Assembly: GCA_022494885.1 (NCBI GenBank)
Contig: JAGVSM010002944.1
Coordinates: 229,905 to 293,904, forward strand
Direction of reading: 5' to 3'
DNA length: 64,000 nucleotides
Origin: Micrasema longulum
Lineage: Eukaryota > Arthropoda > Insecta > Trichoptera > Brachycentridae
Shown here: piece after piece, positions 1 to 9,904 of the stretch
Layout: each line of letters begins with the position of its first letter
Position numbering within the stretch: the stretch's first letter is position 1
The notes under the pieces: generated by a model
Database searches by the model: none
What the model was told of the DNA's origin: nothing
Seen by the model: the letters and a program-made list of their open reading frames with translations, nothing else
Position numbers and translations under genes: made by a program

Positions 1-1699
1 AAGATTAATAAATTATATGTTTGTCTGCGTTGCGTCCTTCACACAGCAATGTAAACACGACACTAATTGCGTCGCTTCCGTACTGACACGAAATCTAAAT
101 TCTCTGACTAATAAAAAGACCGATGTATCGGTTTTGTCCTATTCCCACGAATGTTGCGTTTTTTTATAATATAGAAAGATGGATAATATTCATTGAAGTC
201 GTTTTATGATCTTAACTCATTTTAAGTAGTTTTTTTAGTTGAGTCGTTTTCGTCCTAAAGGTGCAAAGCAAGTGTAATAATACAAGCTGTTTTGCCTATT
301 TTTACGAATTAAACAATAATTCAACTTCAAACATTACTTGTTGTGGTGCGACTGGCCCTCGTTAAATCGAATCTGTATTAATTTCAATTTAATTAAACTG
401 CAAATACCTACGCGTGCCTATCTGCAATCCATCAAACCCACGGTGAGTCAGTGTGGTTTGTTTGCTAGACGCTCCTGTTGTTCGCTTTTTATATTATTTT
501 TTGTTGTTATTTTAAGCTCCCGACATTGAGTAAGGTCGCAGCACTCCGCGTCCGCACATTGCAATTACCGAAACCATCCACATGACCGGGCAGATAGTCA
601 AAATCGGATCTTCAGTCCTTTGCCAACTGAACGTTCAAGTTATGCACGTTAATATTATAATCCCTTCGTTCCATAAATATCGCAAGTAATCCATTGATGT
701 CGATGACGCATAATTAGATGGCAGGGGCGAATCGTCAAAATAAGCGATTATGCCCAGCTTACCATTATATTTGACTTTTTTTATGGGAAAATAAATCAAA
801 TAATTGTTATTTATTATTTTATATTATTTTTTTACTTACCGCAGTTTCGTTGCAAAGTAGCGTGAAATTAAATGAAAGATTTGCATACATTGTTCTGAGA
901 TTGATAGATAATATGATGAATACAATATATACAAAGATGTGATTAAATTAAGTACAACACTGAATGAATTGACCGTGACATAAATTACCATGGTGTGGGT
1001 ATCTGTAAGTTTTAGAAAGAGAGAGAGCAAAAGCCAACTGAACCGAAGCAGACCGGGCACACGCAGATTCTGGTGAGCTTCGATCGTGCCCGACGTCGGG
1101 CAGTTCCGGTGTGTCTTGCGCGATGTTTGTCAGTGGAAAAAATACGGCCAAAGTGCGTGCCTGAAGGACTATTGTTCTTTTACAGGATACCGTTGACATA
1201 TGATGTATCACATATGACATGTGGCGTTCGCAGTGGCTGTTTTTGGCATTATTCATTTTAAAAGGAATCGGCCAGTGCTCGGTGTTGACAGTTACTGCTG
1301 AATGTCATGTGGTATTTGTTGATAAACTTTTGTACACGTATTGTATTAAAATAGTGTTGAATAAAGCTACGTACATCGCGTGGTTCGTAATGATTGTTGT
1401 TTGATTTGATTTTCACAGATCCACAGAAAAAATAGTCATTTATAATTATATTACTTACATATTATGTAGGTACAAATTAATGTTTTTTTTTTGTAGATTA
1501 CCTAAAAATTTATTACGGCTCGCCCCTGTTGGATAGACTCTTTTCTAGCTCGAAGAAAATGGCATTTCAATTCGTGGGCCTTCCGCGCCTTCATTCTCCG
1601 GGGTGAGTCGTTCTGCCTCCAAGATATTGAGATTTGTAATGCATAATTCTACACACTTTGCGGAATTGAATACCTTCAACTTTTTGTATGCGACGTAGC
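1..1699. other. AT-rich unique-looking region, no gene recognised
   Basis: Only short open frames on both strands, none with a recognisable domain. Positions about 1020-1160 are somewhat GC-richer, with a purine run followed by CG-containing sequence, and could be a host regulatory or untranslated segment, but no promoter or splice signal can be defended. Otherwise nothing seen. Confidence 0.5.
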
Positions 1700-2125
1700 G
1701 AGAGGGTGCGGTAGTGTTGGGCCCTGAAAAAGCCACTCATTCACTCGTGGCGGAGAGAAAACAGAAGAAGTGTCTTCGTTACCTGAACATGGCAAGTATG
1801 GACACTGCCCTTAGCAGGACCCACCCACTGTTTATATTGATCAGTATCGCAAGTTTGCAGACCAAATGGAGTGTTGCCTCGCTTATGACGGCCTTTGAAC
1901 TTCTAAATGGGTTAATTTATAATCCCCACTTTTTAAAGCGCATATATGCACCGAGCAATTACTTGAGCTAGGCAACTCAGACCATTTGTTATTTCTGAAT
2001 GCGAGACCAATTTACCGTTGCAGATACCTGTGGGAAGGATATTTGTTCTTTTGAACAGGCTACAAAGAGATGTGGATGCTAGAATTACCAGTTATAGATT
2101 CTTACTCTTTGACTCTGTGTCGTAA
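1700..2125 (+). pseudogene. Jockey-type non-LTR retrotransposon, C-terminal ORF2 fragment
   Basis: The frame from 1714 reads like the region after the reverse-transcriptase palm in Jockey-group LINEs: a basic stretch (ERKQKKCLRYL), an 'LLNGLIYNP' segment and, after a frameshift near 1970-2030, 'PVGRIFVLLNRLQRDVDARI' ending at a stop at 2123. The same end (PVGR...LN...D...S) closes the longer LINE ORF at 59196-59783 on the minus strand, so the two are related families. It lacks the catalytic palm and is broken by at least one frameshift. Confident it is a LINE remnant; the clade is inferred from sequence style only. Confidence 0.7.
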
Positions 2126-2507
2126 TGTATATTGGTGATTTCGTTGTCTCTGTTTTTTATTGACTACATTTTTATACGTCTATTATGAACGTTTTTTAGC
2201 ATTTTTAAAAATAATACTCACATGTACATTGGTAAATGGCAGTTGTGTTATAATGTACACATATAAATAACGTAGTTTCATCACGATCAGACGTGACGCT
2301 ACGCAGAAATATGCCGTCGTGTATGATGCCAAAATGCTTTAATTGCACTACAACTGTGAAAAACTAAGCAGATAATATCGTTTCATTCTAAAACAACTAA
2401 GGAATTGGTGGGTAATTACTTATATTTTTATGCACGTTTTTCAAAGTTAGTGTCGTTTTTATGTTAGCGAATTGCACAGAAATAAATGTGAGCTTAGGAA
2501 ATTTGAA
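2126..2507. other. intergenic, nothing recognised
   Basis: AT-rich sequence between a LINE fragment and a SINE. It may hold the LINE 3' UTR, but no diagnostic tail is visible. Confidence 0.4.
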
Positions 2508-2673
2508 ATCGGCTAGTGTTTCGGACTCAAGGATCGAAGGTCCGTGGTTCAAATCCCACTCTATGCTAACTTGATTACCATTTTCTCATTGTGAATTATT
2601 TACAACTCGTTGAACATAGCCCTCAAAATTAAATATTCGAGTAAATCATAAGAACGCAAATATTTCTTTTCCA
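2508..2673 (+). repeat. SINE-A copy 1 (tRNA-derived)
   Basis: A tRNA-like head with a pol III B box (GGTTCAAATCCC, near 2547) is followed by a conserved body: an 'ATTTACAACTCGTTGAA' block, 'CCTCAAAATTAAATATT' and 'AATCATAAGAACGCAAAT'. The same order recurs at 22115-22300 on this strand and at 8372-8550, 17465-17605 and 53738-53912 on the other. The A box is partly degraded in this copy. Confidence 0.85.
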
Positions 2674-2739
2674 TTAAAAAAATATGCATATTCCTTCTTT
2701 AGATAAATGATTGCATGTGTATCTATTTTCTAACATTTC

Positions 2740-2868
2740 TTTATTAACTTTAGAAGTCATAACTGCAAGCTATTATTAGTTGTAAACTTTATTATGTATT
2801 TTCTTAGCAACTCTGTATTGTAAAAGCCCTCTGGGCGTTTAATGTATAAAGATTAAAAATTTAAAAAC
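2740..2868 (+). repeat. LINE 3' end (GCCCTCTGGGC tail)
   Basis: The short palindrome GCCCTCTGGGC followed by 'GTTTAATGTATAAAGATTAAA' style sequence matches the 3' terminus of the LINE ending at 24665 (GCCCTATGGGC) and an inverted copy at 50515-50585. It is the 3' end of a 5'-truncated LINE family. Confidence 0.6.
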
Positions 2869-2967
2869 GTTCGTATACCCTTCCATGTGGGCACAATTTA
2901 ATGAATTGAAATAATTCAGAATTATTTCTAATCGACATTTACCAACACATCCTTTTGATGCTGTAAT

Positions 2968-3232
2968 GTCGGCCTCGTGGTGTGATGGTCAGCGCGTTTG
3001 CCTACCATACAAGAGGTCTCGGGTTCGATCCCCGACATGGTTGATATGAAATATTTATTTTAAGGGTGTTTTACTCTAGAATATTTCATAATTCCTAGAC
3101 TGGTACTTGAAGCGTGAATCCGATCATATTACTTTCATGTAACAAAAAAGATCAAGATACGCTGCGATTGGTGTACCAATGCAGTGTCCTCTGCACCATT
3201 AGGTGCCGAAAGGAAATGATGATGATGATGAC
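2968..3232 (+). repeat. SINE-B copy 1 (tRNA-derived, GAT tail)
   Basis: The tRNA-like head has an A box (TCGTGGTGTGATGGTCAGCG) and a B box (GGGTTCGATCCCC). The body contains 'CTGGTACTTGAAGCGTGA' and 'ATGCAGTGTCCTCTGCACC', and the copy ends in (GAT)n at 3218-3231. Homologous copies lie at 49906-50165 on this strand and at 44030-44290, 42460-42670 and 32925-32985 (tail only) on the other. Confidence 0.9.
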
Positions 3233-3266
3233 GAATGTGAGTACGCTGATGGCCTCACATGCCGGT

Positions 3267-3288
3267 GCACACACACACACACACACAC
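3267..3288 (+). repeat. (CA)n microsatellite
   Basis: An uninterrupted CA dinucleotide run just downstream of SINE-B. Confidence 0.95.
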
Positions 3289-3899
3289 CTGTACTCACCC
3301 ATCCACGCGCACAGCAGTACTACAACACACGCAATTGGCCAAAATGTCACCTGTCGGTGTCGTGTGGCGCATGACGAGTCGTGACCATCCGCGGAAACTG
3401 TCCACATCTGACACCATCTGTCTGTGAGCAGAATGCGAACTAGCTGTACCAGTGACCAGCAACAAAGGATAAATACAACAAGTGTCTAGCTGCTGTAACC
3501 ATTGCTTTACACAAAGCGAAAAATTTGGTCTTCTGCCATTTTAAAGGCACGCGATCTCGAATCAAAATGCAAAGACGTATTCGTCACCAAAATTATTTAA
3601 AATACAAAAAAAAACTTCTGTACATAGATATTTATTTATTTCAATGGCTTTTACAACATTTAAATTTTAAAAAAAAACGTACGTTCGTCTACTCCTAGAG
3701 TATGCCTACCAAATCTGGAGTCGTTATTTTAAGAAAGAGTTGTTTAAGTGGTAGTTCCTCTAAAGAACAATTACGACCGCTTGAGAAGAAACACGGTCTG
3801 ACTTTTCTTCTTACATACGTATTTTCATATTTTCTCCCTGGATTATGGCGGGAGGAGTCAGGGAAAACCCTGGGTTATAGCGCTAAAGCGGTGATTTTT

Positions 3900-4140
3900 T
3901 ACACGCTATAGATATTTACCGTTTTCTTCGCTCAGAAAATGTCATTTTTATGCTCTTTCTTAATCAAATCGGTTCAGTTTTGAGGTGTGGAAAACGGGAC
4001 AACGAAACGCTTATTTTAGCTAAGCATTATCAGTCTGACGCGCAATTGTCTTTTCTGCTCAGTATCGGGGAGGCATTTGCAAGAGAGGGAGAGAAAAACA
4101 ATGTTCAAATACCGATTGAAGTCACCGCATTTCCCCTGAG
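3900..4140 (+). repeat. dispersed repeat Z, copy 1
   Basis: The blocks 'GGTTCAGTTTTGAGGTG', 'GGGGAGGCATTTGC' and 'TTCAAATACC' occur in the same order at 18545-18725 and 56490-56700, with partial copies at 31870-31960 and 49440-49520. There is no intact ORF, no tRNA head and no clear terminal repeats, so the class is unknown. Confidence 0.6.
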
Positions 4141-4570
4141 GTAGCTTGGTTTGAGTTCACTGGAAAAGCTGTCCTTTTAAGCGTTACTTCCCGATCTTTT
4201 CTATCCGTTTTTTTGTTATCTTTTAATTCGATCTCATTCGAAGTTTCGGATAAACCACTTAGACGCTAACTGAATTGCGATTAGTCATTGAAAGCATACC
4301 GGACATACAATCTGTGAGGATAGTCACTTGTTTCCATCGATTAAGTTTCTGGATGACATAGATCAGTGCTTCTTTTATTGCAAACACAACAGTATTGTAC
4401 AACACAATATTGTAAACACAACAGAAATCATTGAGTTTGAGCTTTCTAGATGGATTCTTGATCTAGACTCATTCTAGATCTCTCTAACGGTACGAATTCT
4501 CTATTATACCAACCTGTTCTAAGCAAAGATCTACAATTAAATATGTTTGTAGTGCTCCAAGTTTATAAAC
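4141..4570. other. intergenic, nothing recognised
   Basis: AT-rich sequence with local CTAGA-rich palindromic patches at about 4446-4485. No gene or repeat identified. Confidence 0.4.
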
Positions 4571-4635
4571 AATTTCACTTTGTAATAAACTAAATGTTAT
4601 TAAATATTTGTGTACAACCACTTACCGACTTTTCC

Positions 4636-4679
4636 ATGTCTACCGGTTTCAAGACGTACTCGTCTTTTCTTCAGGACAC
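4636..4679 (-). ncRNA. hammerhead-ribozyme-like motif (left arm)
   Basis: Read on the minus strand: helix I strand GTGTC, core CTGAAGA, one extra A, helix II AAGACG-AGTA-CGTCTT (6 bp), GAAA, a two-pair helix III closed by CG, the cleavage triplet GTA, then GACAT pairing with GTGTC. All invariant core bases of a type I hammerhead are present. The extra base before helix II departs from the canonical core. Self-cleavage is inference. Confidence 0.65.
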
Positions 4680-4925
4680 CAATTAAACCAACATGCAAAA
4701 CCCACTATACACCTTCACCATGGTTGTTGCACAAAAATATAAAAAACCAACACGACACGCATTTTAATAAGCGCATGCACTGGTTTTTTATATTTTTTTA
4801 TATGTTTTATTGTATACTTTTTTTAAATATATTTTTATATGTTGGTTTTTTTATATTTTTGTGCAACAACTATGGTGAAGGTGTATAGTGGGTTTTGAAT
4901 GTTGGTTTGCTTGTTGGTTTAATTG

Positions 4926-4969
4926 GTGTCCTGACGAAGAGACGGGTACGTCTCGAAACCGGTAGACAT
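4926..4969 (+). ncRNA. hammerhead-ribozyme-like motif (right arm)
   Basis: Helix I strand GTGTC (4926-4930), core CTGACGA (4931-4937), extra A at 4938, helix II GAGACG-GGTA-CGTCTC (4939-4954, 6 perfect pairs), GAAA (4955-4958), minimal helix III with CG loop, GTA triplet ending at 4964, then GACAT, which pairs with GTGTC (5 bp with one G-U). Compared with the left arm, helix II changes but remains paired. Confidence 0.65.
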
Positions 4970-5062
4970 AAAAAAGTCGGTAAGTGGTTATATACAAATA
5001 TTTAATAACATTTAGTTAAATGTTTGACCACAAAGTTAATGCTTTAAATATTAATAATATAA

Positions 5063-5093
5063 TAAAACTTTAGGATAAGATCCTAAAGTTTTA
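5063..5093. repeat. perfect 14-bp hairpin
   Basis: TAAAACTTTAGGAT is followed, after a 3-base spacer, by its exact reverse complement. It sits just outside the right arm of the HHR foldback. Confidence 0.8.
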
Positions 5094-5094
5094 A

Positions 5095-5660
5095 AAGACT
5101 GTCATTCTTAAGTTTAAGAACTTCACAAATTTCTGGGAATTCTTTCTGTTTCTTGTGCTTTTTACAAGACATATTTATCACATATGACACCATCGAAAAC
5201 CTCAAACTCTTCGTGGTTAGATTAAGACTTGAAATCAAGTATTTGGAATACAATAATATATTGGGTCCTCCATATTATGCAAATTAGCAACCAAAATAAT
5301 ATACGTAATTTGAATACTTTGCTATTGAAGTGTTCATTTTTCAAGAGAACTTACATGACAGCCGCCGAACGCATTAGAAATAATTGATCAACATGATGTC
5401 CATCGAATTTAGACATCGTTCATTGTTCTATGGCCCAACGAATTTCGCTTCCTTAGCTGTGCTGATTAAAAGAGGTGATTCGATTGAAACTTCCTCAACG
5501 GAAATAATCTTCTATCATCCTTTTGCTTAAATAGTTGCATTATACAATGAAAGGAAATAGTTATTGGCTCATCGGTAAAACGTGCCACCACTTACTAATA
5601 TTATATTATATAATTCAACTATTTTTGCTGTGACCTATGCCAAATTAATGAGCACCGTAA
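5095..5660. other. intergenic, nothing recognised
   Basis: AT-rich sequence without recognisable coding or repeat structure. The open frame from 5582 becomes LINE-like only after about 5673. Confidence 0.4.
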
Positions 5661-6612
5661 AATATATCTACTTGTTAAGTTCTAGATGTGAAATGTCACC
5701 ATGGTTGTTTAATCTATACATGGACAACTGTATGAAAGACATAGAATGTATGGGTATTGGAGCAAAAATTGATAATTTTTCAGTAAGCTGTTTGTTGTTT
5801 GCTGATGATGCAGTTGTGTTAGCAAGCAGCAACGAAGATTTGCTACAAATAGTCTCCAGAATGTATGATGTATGCCTGGCAAGTGAATTGGCGATGAACG
5901 AAAGTAAGTCGAAAGTGATGATATTTGAAAGGGCAAGTGAGGTTACTGACTGCATAATAAATGTAAACAACGAATGTCTCGAACAATTGGAAGAATTTGT
6001 GTATCTGGAAAGTATGTTTTCAAGAGATGGAAAAGTAAAAAAAGATGTTGAAACTAGTGTGTCAACAAAATAAACGGTGTACTAATAACAGTAATTGCTA
6101 ATAAAAATATGTCAATCGAAGCTAAACTGGCAGTGCACAACGGAGTTTTAGTCCCAACACTTATGTATGGAAGTGAAACGTGAAACTGACAGAGGAAGGA
6201 TAAAAACCCAGTGAAATCAATGTAAATCAATTTATGACAGGGTTAAGAATCATGAAATCAGGCGAGAGTGTAAATCTGAGTCACGTATAACTAAAAAGAT
6301 TAAGAAAAGGTCTCTGAGATGGTTTGGTCATGTAGAATGAATGGACGACGAAATAATGGTAAAATAAGTATATATGGCAAAAACGAGCGGTAACGTGAGA
6401 CTAAGACGACCAAGGAAGACGTGGCATGATCAGATAAACCAAAATCTTAAGTCTGGTCATGTCAAAAGCAGATAGAACCGAAGGGCATGTATGACAATAT
6501 GTATGAATGTTGAAGAAGCTAGGCACGTGTGCCGGGATAGACGTGTGTGGCGGTCCATTCGCCTACCCCTACGGGGAAATGCCGTGATGGTAGTAGTAGT
6601 AGTAGTAGACTT
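5661..6612 (+). pseudogene. RTE-type LINE, reverse transcriptase C-terminal half with (GTA)n tail
   Basis: The frame ending at 6073 contains reverse-transcriptase motifs in order: 'SRCEMSPWLFNLYMDNCM' (motif B region), 'CLLFADDAVVLAS' with the catalytic FADD, 'MNESKSKVMIFER' and 'EEFVYLESMFSRDGK'. After a stop and frameshifts the coding trace continues: 'AKLAVHNGVLVPTLMYGSE', then 'RWFGHV' near 6315 and 'NVEEARHVCRDR' near 6510. The fragment ends in a small hairpin and a GTA microsatellite (6590-6608), as expected for RTE-type elements, which often end in short tandem repeats. The fingers, the endonuclease and any ORF1 are missing (5' truncation). A second copy lies inverted at 17672-18030. 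Not functional. Confidence 0.9.
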
Positions 6613-7310
6613 CATTATCATCCAAAAATAGTCAAAGTTTTAAGAAGCAGAGGGTTTGAAATGCATGAAGTCATCTTTTAAATCTATGTAGCTTCTGTTC
6701 AGGATATTTTCTCGTGACTCGGAAACCGTGTAGCGGCACTTTTTAATTACTTACGTTCGGGTGGTTAATTTGTTTGTTCAGTTCAGACATTGCCATTCTG
6801 AGCTGTATTGTATTTTAAATTCCTAGTCTAAAAGTTTTTTCTCAAAGTTCTTGCGAAATTTCATTTCTTCTGTGCTTGTTATTTTTTGCTCTTTTGCTTT
6901 CTCCAAATTAATTTTTTGCTGCTTTCTTGTAAATCAACAGTAATATGTTTTCGCTGGGTTCAAATTATTTCTCTCATTCCGAGATAGTTTCAGAGTATAC
7001 GAAGTGACGGGAACCAATTATAATTGATTGTCCTTGTTGTCACTCCACTCTGTCTTCGTGAGGGCGGCAAGATTATATTAAGAACAGTCTCGTCAGACCG
7101 AATACAATCCAAACTGAGTCGACTGAGCAGAGGTGTCCACACTGTTGAGCATTAGCAGTTCACACCTTGTTTTACTATTTTGACGTAAATACGTCCATGG
7201 AATCGGGGTTGAATGCTTGAAATCAGAACAATATCAAGACGTGGGATCATTTTGATTGCTTGTAAAATAATCACAACACCACATCGGAGACTTGGTTCAA
7301 TCGTCACTCC
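6613..7310. other. intergenic, nothing recognised
   Basis: AT-rich with a C/T-rich patch near 7030-7150. No coding or repeat assignment. Confidence 0.4.
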
Positions 7311-7800
7311 AACCCGATTGCAATGGAAAGTTAACATTTATCTTCAATTTTATCTACAAAGTAAAATTAAGATTTCTGTACGAAAAGCACCATATGCATA
7401 CATTTCTTTCATTTAAACATGTTTAATTATAGGTTGCGGATGAAGATACATTAAATGTTCATGCAAATATACTCATTTTTGTACACAAATATTTATTTTT
7501 CTTACAGACAGTCGAAGACAACTCTGTTACTTCCTATTGCATTCGAGGCTCAGGACTTCGATTACAAACGCTATCTTCATCGGTACATATCGAGATGGTA
7601 TAAAGTAAAATCGATATTCGTGCACAAAAATGTTTATATTTCTATAAAAAATTCAAATGTTTTCCTCTGTAACTTGTAATTGAACATTCTTATAAAATAA
7701 AAAAATATATATTTTATATTTTTCATATAGAAAACATAATTTTTCTTTGTAGATAAAATTGAAGATAAATGGCAAATTCTCATTGTAATTTTTATTCTTG
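7311..7800. repeat. repeat Q, cluster of three units (one inverted)
   Basis: The sequence around 'TTTATCTTCAATTTTATCT' at 7335-7360 is the inverted complement of that at 7746-7775, with similarity over about 55 bases. A third, direct-orientation unit at 7500-7555 contains 'GACAACTCTGTTACTTCC'. The same theme (a 'GATAACTCTGTTGACG'-like core) forms the tandem repeat at 36935-37107 and a single copy at 52495-52570. Confidence 0.55.
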
Positions 7801-7863
7801 TGCTATGCAAGCTCCTGACGTCACTGCAACCTGTAAAGATTGTGCCGGGTCCCTGTGAATAGT

Positions 7864-8010
7864 TCTCGCCCTCCAAGCCCAGATCTATAAAGAGCCTGGC
7901 TACTGTGTGGAAGGCGAGAGTTTAAATTTTGCTAAAACTCCTCCTCCAATCCCAGATCCGTAAAGTATCGGGCTATTAAGTAGGGGGCAAGCTTTTTAAC
8001 ATCTTTTGGT
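7864..8010 (+). repeat. two tandem ~76-base units, each hairpin-forming
   Basis: 'CTCGCCCTCCAAGCCCAGAT' is followed about 76 bases later by 'CTCCTCCTCCAATCCCAGAT', with matched downstream blocks (TAAAG...GGCTA, then GGCGAG or GGGGCAAG). In unit 1 CTCGCC pairs with GGCGAG. Origin unknown. Confidence 0.6.
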
Positions 8011-8371
8011 TTGAGCAGTGGTCCCCCGAGGATAAGGCTCCTTTTATGATGTAAATCATCACATTTACATAGTTCACATATTCACATGTGCATAGGTGTT
8101 TCCTCATCTGCACTGCAGAACCTACCTACCTAGAGAGTGGTTAGTTTGTGGGTTTTTTTTTCATGCGACTACACTTCGCTTCATATATGGCCACACTGGT
8201 GATTAAACGTTAAATAAATACACACGTTAAACCAAACATAACGATTTTCATTTTAAACATTATGGAGACATTAAACATTACACAAAACACTTAATTAGGT
8301 TGAATGATTTATAAAACTGTTTATTAAATGAAAAAAAAACTAATACTTTTTTTAAATTTTTATTATTTTGA

Positions 8372-8550
8372 AAAAAATAAATATTTGCATTCTTATGATT
8401 TACCCAAATATTTCATTTTGAGGGCCATTTTCAACGAGTTGTAAATAACTCACTATTAGAAAATGGGAATCGAGTTGGGGTAGAGTGGGATTCGAACCAC
8501 AGACCTTTGGTCCGTGAGTCCGAGACACTAGCCACAGGACCACAACCCTA
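8372..8550 (-). repeat. SINE-A copy 2 (tRNA-derived)
   Basis: A near full-length inverted copy: B box complement GGATTCGAACCAC, 'AACGAGTTGTAAATAACTC' and 'CATTCTTATGATTTACCC' in the order expected for the minus strand. Confidence 0.9.
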
Positions 8551-8561
8551 CAAGTTTTATT

Positions 8562-8650
8562 GTGGATAACTTATATAGCGCCATTTTCGTAATAAAATAC
8601 CTCAAGGGCGCTTTACATGGTGATTCTACTGTTAAGTTAATTTAATTGAA
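8562..8650 (+). repeat. dispersed repeat R, copy 1
   Basis: The signature 'ATAGCGCCATTTTCGT', then 'ACCTCAAGGGCGCTTTACA', is shared with 12448-12540, 29172-29235, 51855-51925 and, inverted, 62795-62850 and 44430-44490. It starts directly after the SINE-A head. Class unknown. Confidence 0.65.
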
Positions 8651-9650
8651 GCTTTAAATTTGTAATTTGATTAAAATAATTTATTTTGTTGTTGATTAAA
8701 ATAATTTAGTTTGGTCAAGTTGTGTTGCTTTTAATTGTCAAATATCCACTTATGATTTTTATTTATATATTATTTTTACCTCTTATGTTTTGTAATTTAT
8801 ATTTGTTTTAATTTTCTTATTATTATTGGCGTTTACATTTATTTTTTTATTCATAAATGGTATATTTTCTAATTTATATTCGTGCTCCAATTTTTATTAT
8901 TACCGGTATGTTTTCTAAATTGCATTAATGTTTCATTTTCTAATTAATAATGGTATATTTTTTAATAAATATTTATGATTTATTTTTTATTATTACCTGA
9001 AAGGCTTCTTATTTATATCTATTTCATTATATATTATTTATCATTATTTTTTGAATTTTTCAAGCATCATTAAATGAAATGAAAAAACACGTGTAAAAAG
9101 AAGGTGCTTCCTAAACACAGGAATTTTCTAGCTAGTCGGGACCTTAAACAATAAACCTCTTTACATTTTAAAACTGTGAAATAAATAAATAATAAAAAAA
9201 TAAACTGAAGTTCTCAGGTGCGGTGCGCAAGCTGTGTCTATCCAAGGTTTTTTCAGTATGCGTCCATAGACCTACAATCAAATGTCTCGTTCATACGACC
9301 AACTTGCCTCTAAAGCTATTGATATCCTAATCCAGACCTCTGATGATATTTTTCTTATCAGGTTTAATTCGTATCTAAATGCAGGGAACTTTGCTTTATC
9401 TATTTCGGCACAATACAAGTGTTTATTTAGTGCAGTGTTTCCATGTCGCCAGGATACGCTTTTCAGGTTGTAAAAATATACGTATCGGACGAGAGCGCTT
9501 GCGCGGCGTCTGATTGCCACAGTTTAAATGCGGAAGCGTTGTAGCCTAAACATATAATAGACGGCCGCATTCAAATTTAACTAACACTGCTTGTGACGTC
9601 ATTATCAGTGATTAGACCGAAGAGCGTAATAGAAAAGAGGGGACTCGTCA
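8651..9650. other. AT-rich region, no gene recognised
   Basis: 8651-9180 is very AT-rich with TTTATTATT-type low complexity. 9230-9640 is less so and has small overlapping open frames on both strands with no recognisable motif. Nothing assignable. Confidence 0.4.
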
Positions 9651-9654
9651 CAAT

Positions 9655-9775
9655 GCGGAATGACCTTTTCAATAAGGAAGTTTAGTGCTACGGAAAATTG
9701 GATATAAAAAATGTTTTCTTTCGTTCGGTGAAAATTAGAACGTCTAATTGTACGGCAAAGTTTCTTGAAAATGTG
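9655..9775 (+). repeat. dispersed repeat W, copy 1
   Basis: The blocks 'AATGCGGAA', 'GCTACGG', 'GGTGAAAATTAGA' and 'TGTACGGCAAAGTTTC' match 31268-31388 and the piece cut by the window end at 63955-64000. Confidence 0.6.
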
Positions 9776-9904
9776 AAAAGAACCAACGATAATGTTGTGA
9801 TAGATTAAACATAAAAGTTAAGTATACCTTGATAAATAATCTTGTGTAGCTTTGAAACCGATTAGTAGGAAAAAAAATCGTTTAAAACAAAGTTGTTTTA
9901 TATC

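Larger units (their letters stand above)
4571..5040. mobile_element. foldback element with head-to-head hammerhead-bearing arms (HHR-repeat)
   Basis: The arm at 4593-4752 is the inverted complement of the arm at 4840-5012; identity is high apart from a 12-base duplication in the right arm. The outer edges continue the similarity to about 4571 and 5040. Each arm contains a hammerhead-like core (listed separately). Related single arms occur at 20845-20937, 34105-34216, 35255-35380, 45733-45825, 47130-47195 and 50400-50475. One of these is fused to a Penelope-like GIY-YIG endonuclease, so I infer the arms derive from a PLE terminal repeat. The interior of about 87 bases has no ORF. Confidence 0.7.

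Noticed and set aside
2508..2600. True tRNA gene
   Set aside because: A and B boxes exist but acceptor and anticodon stems do not pair, and the sequence continues into a repeated SINE body; the same applies to the other tRNA-like sites (2968, 44240, 49906, 60300).
5668..5970. 100-codon minus-strand frame
   Set aside because: Antisense shadow of the RTE reverse transcriptase with FADD on the plus strand.
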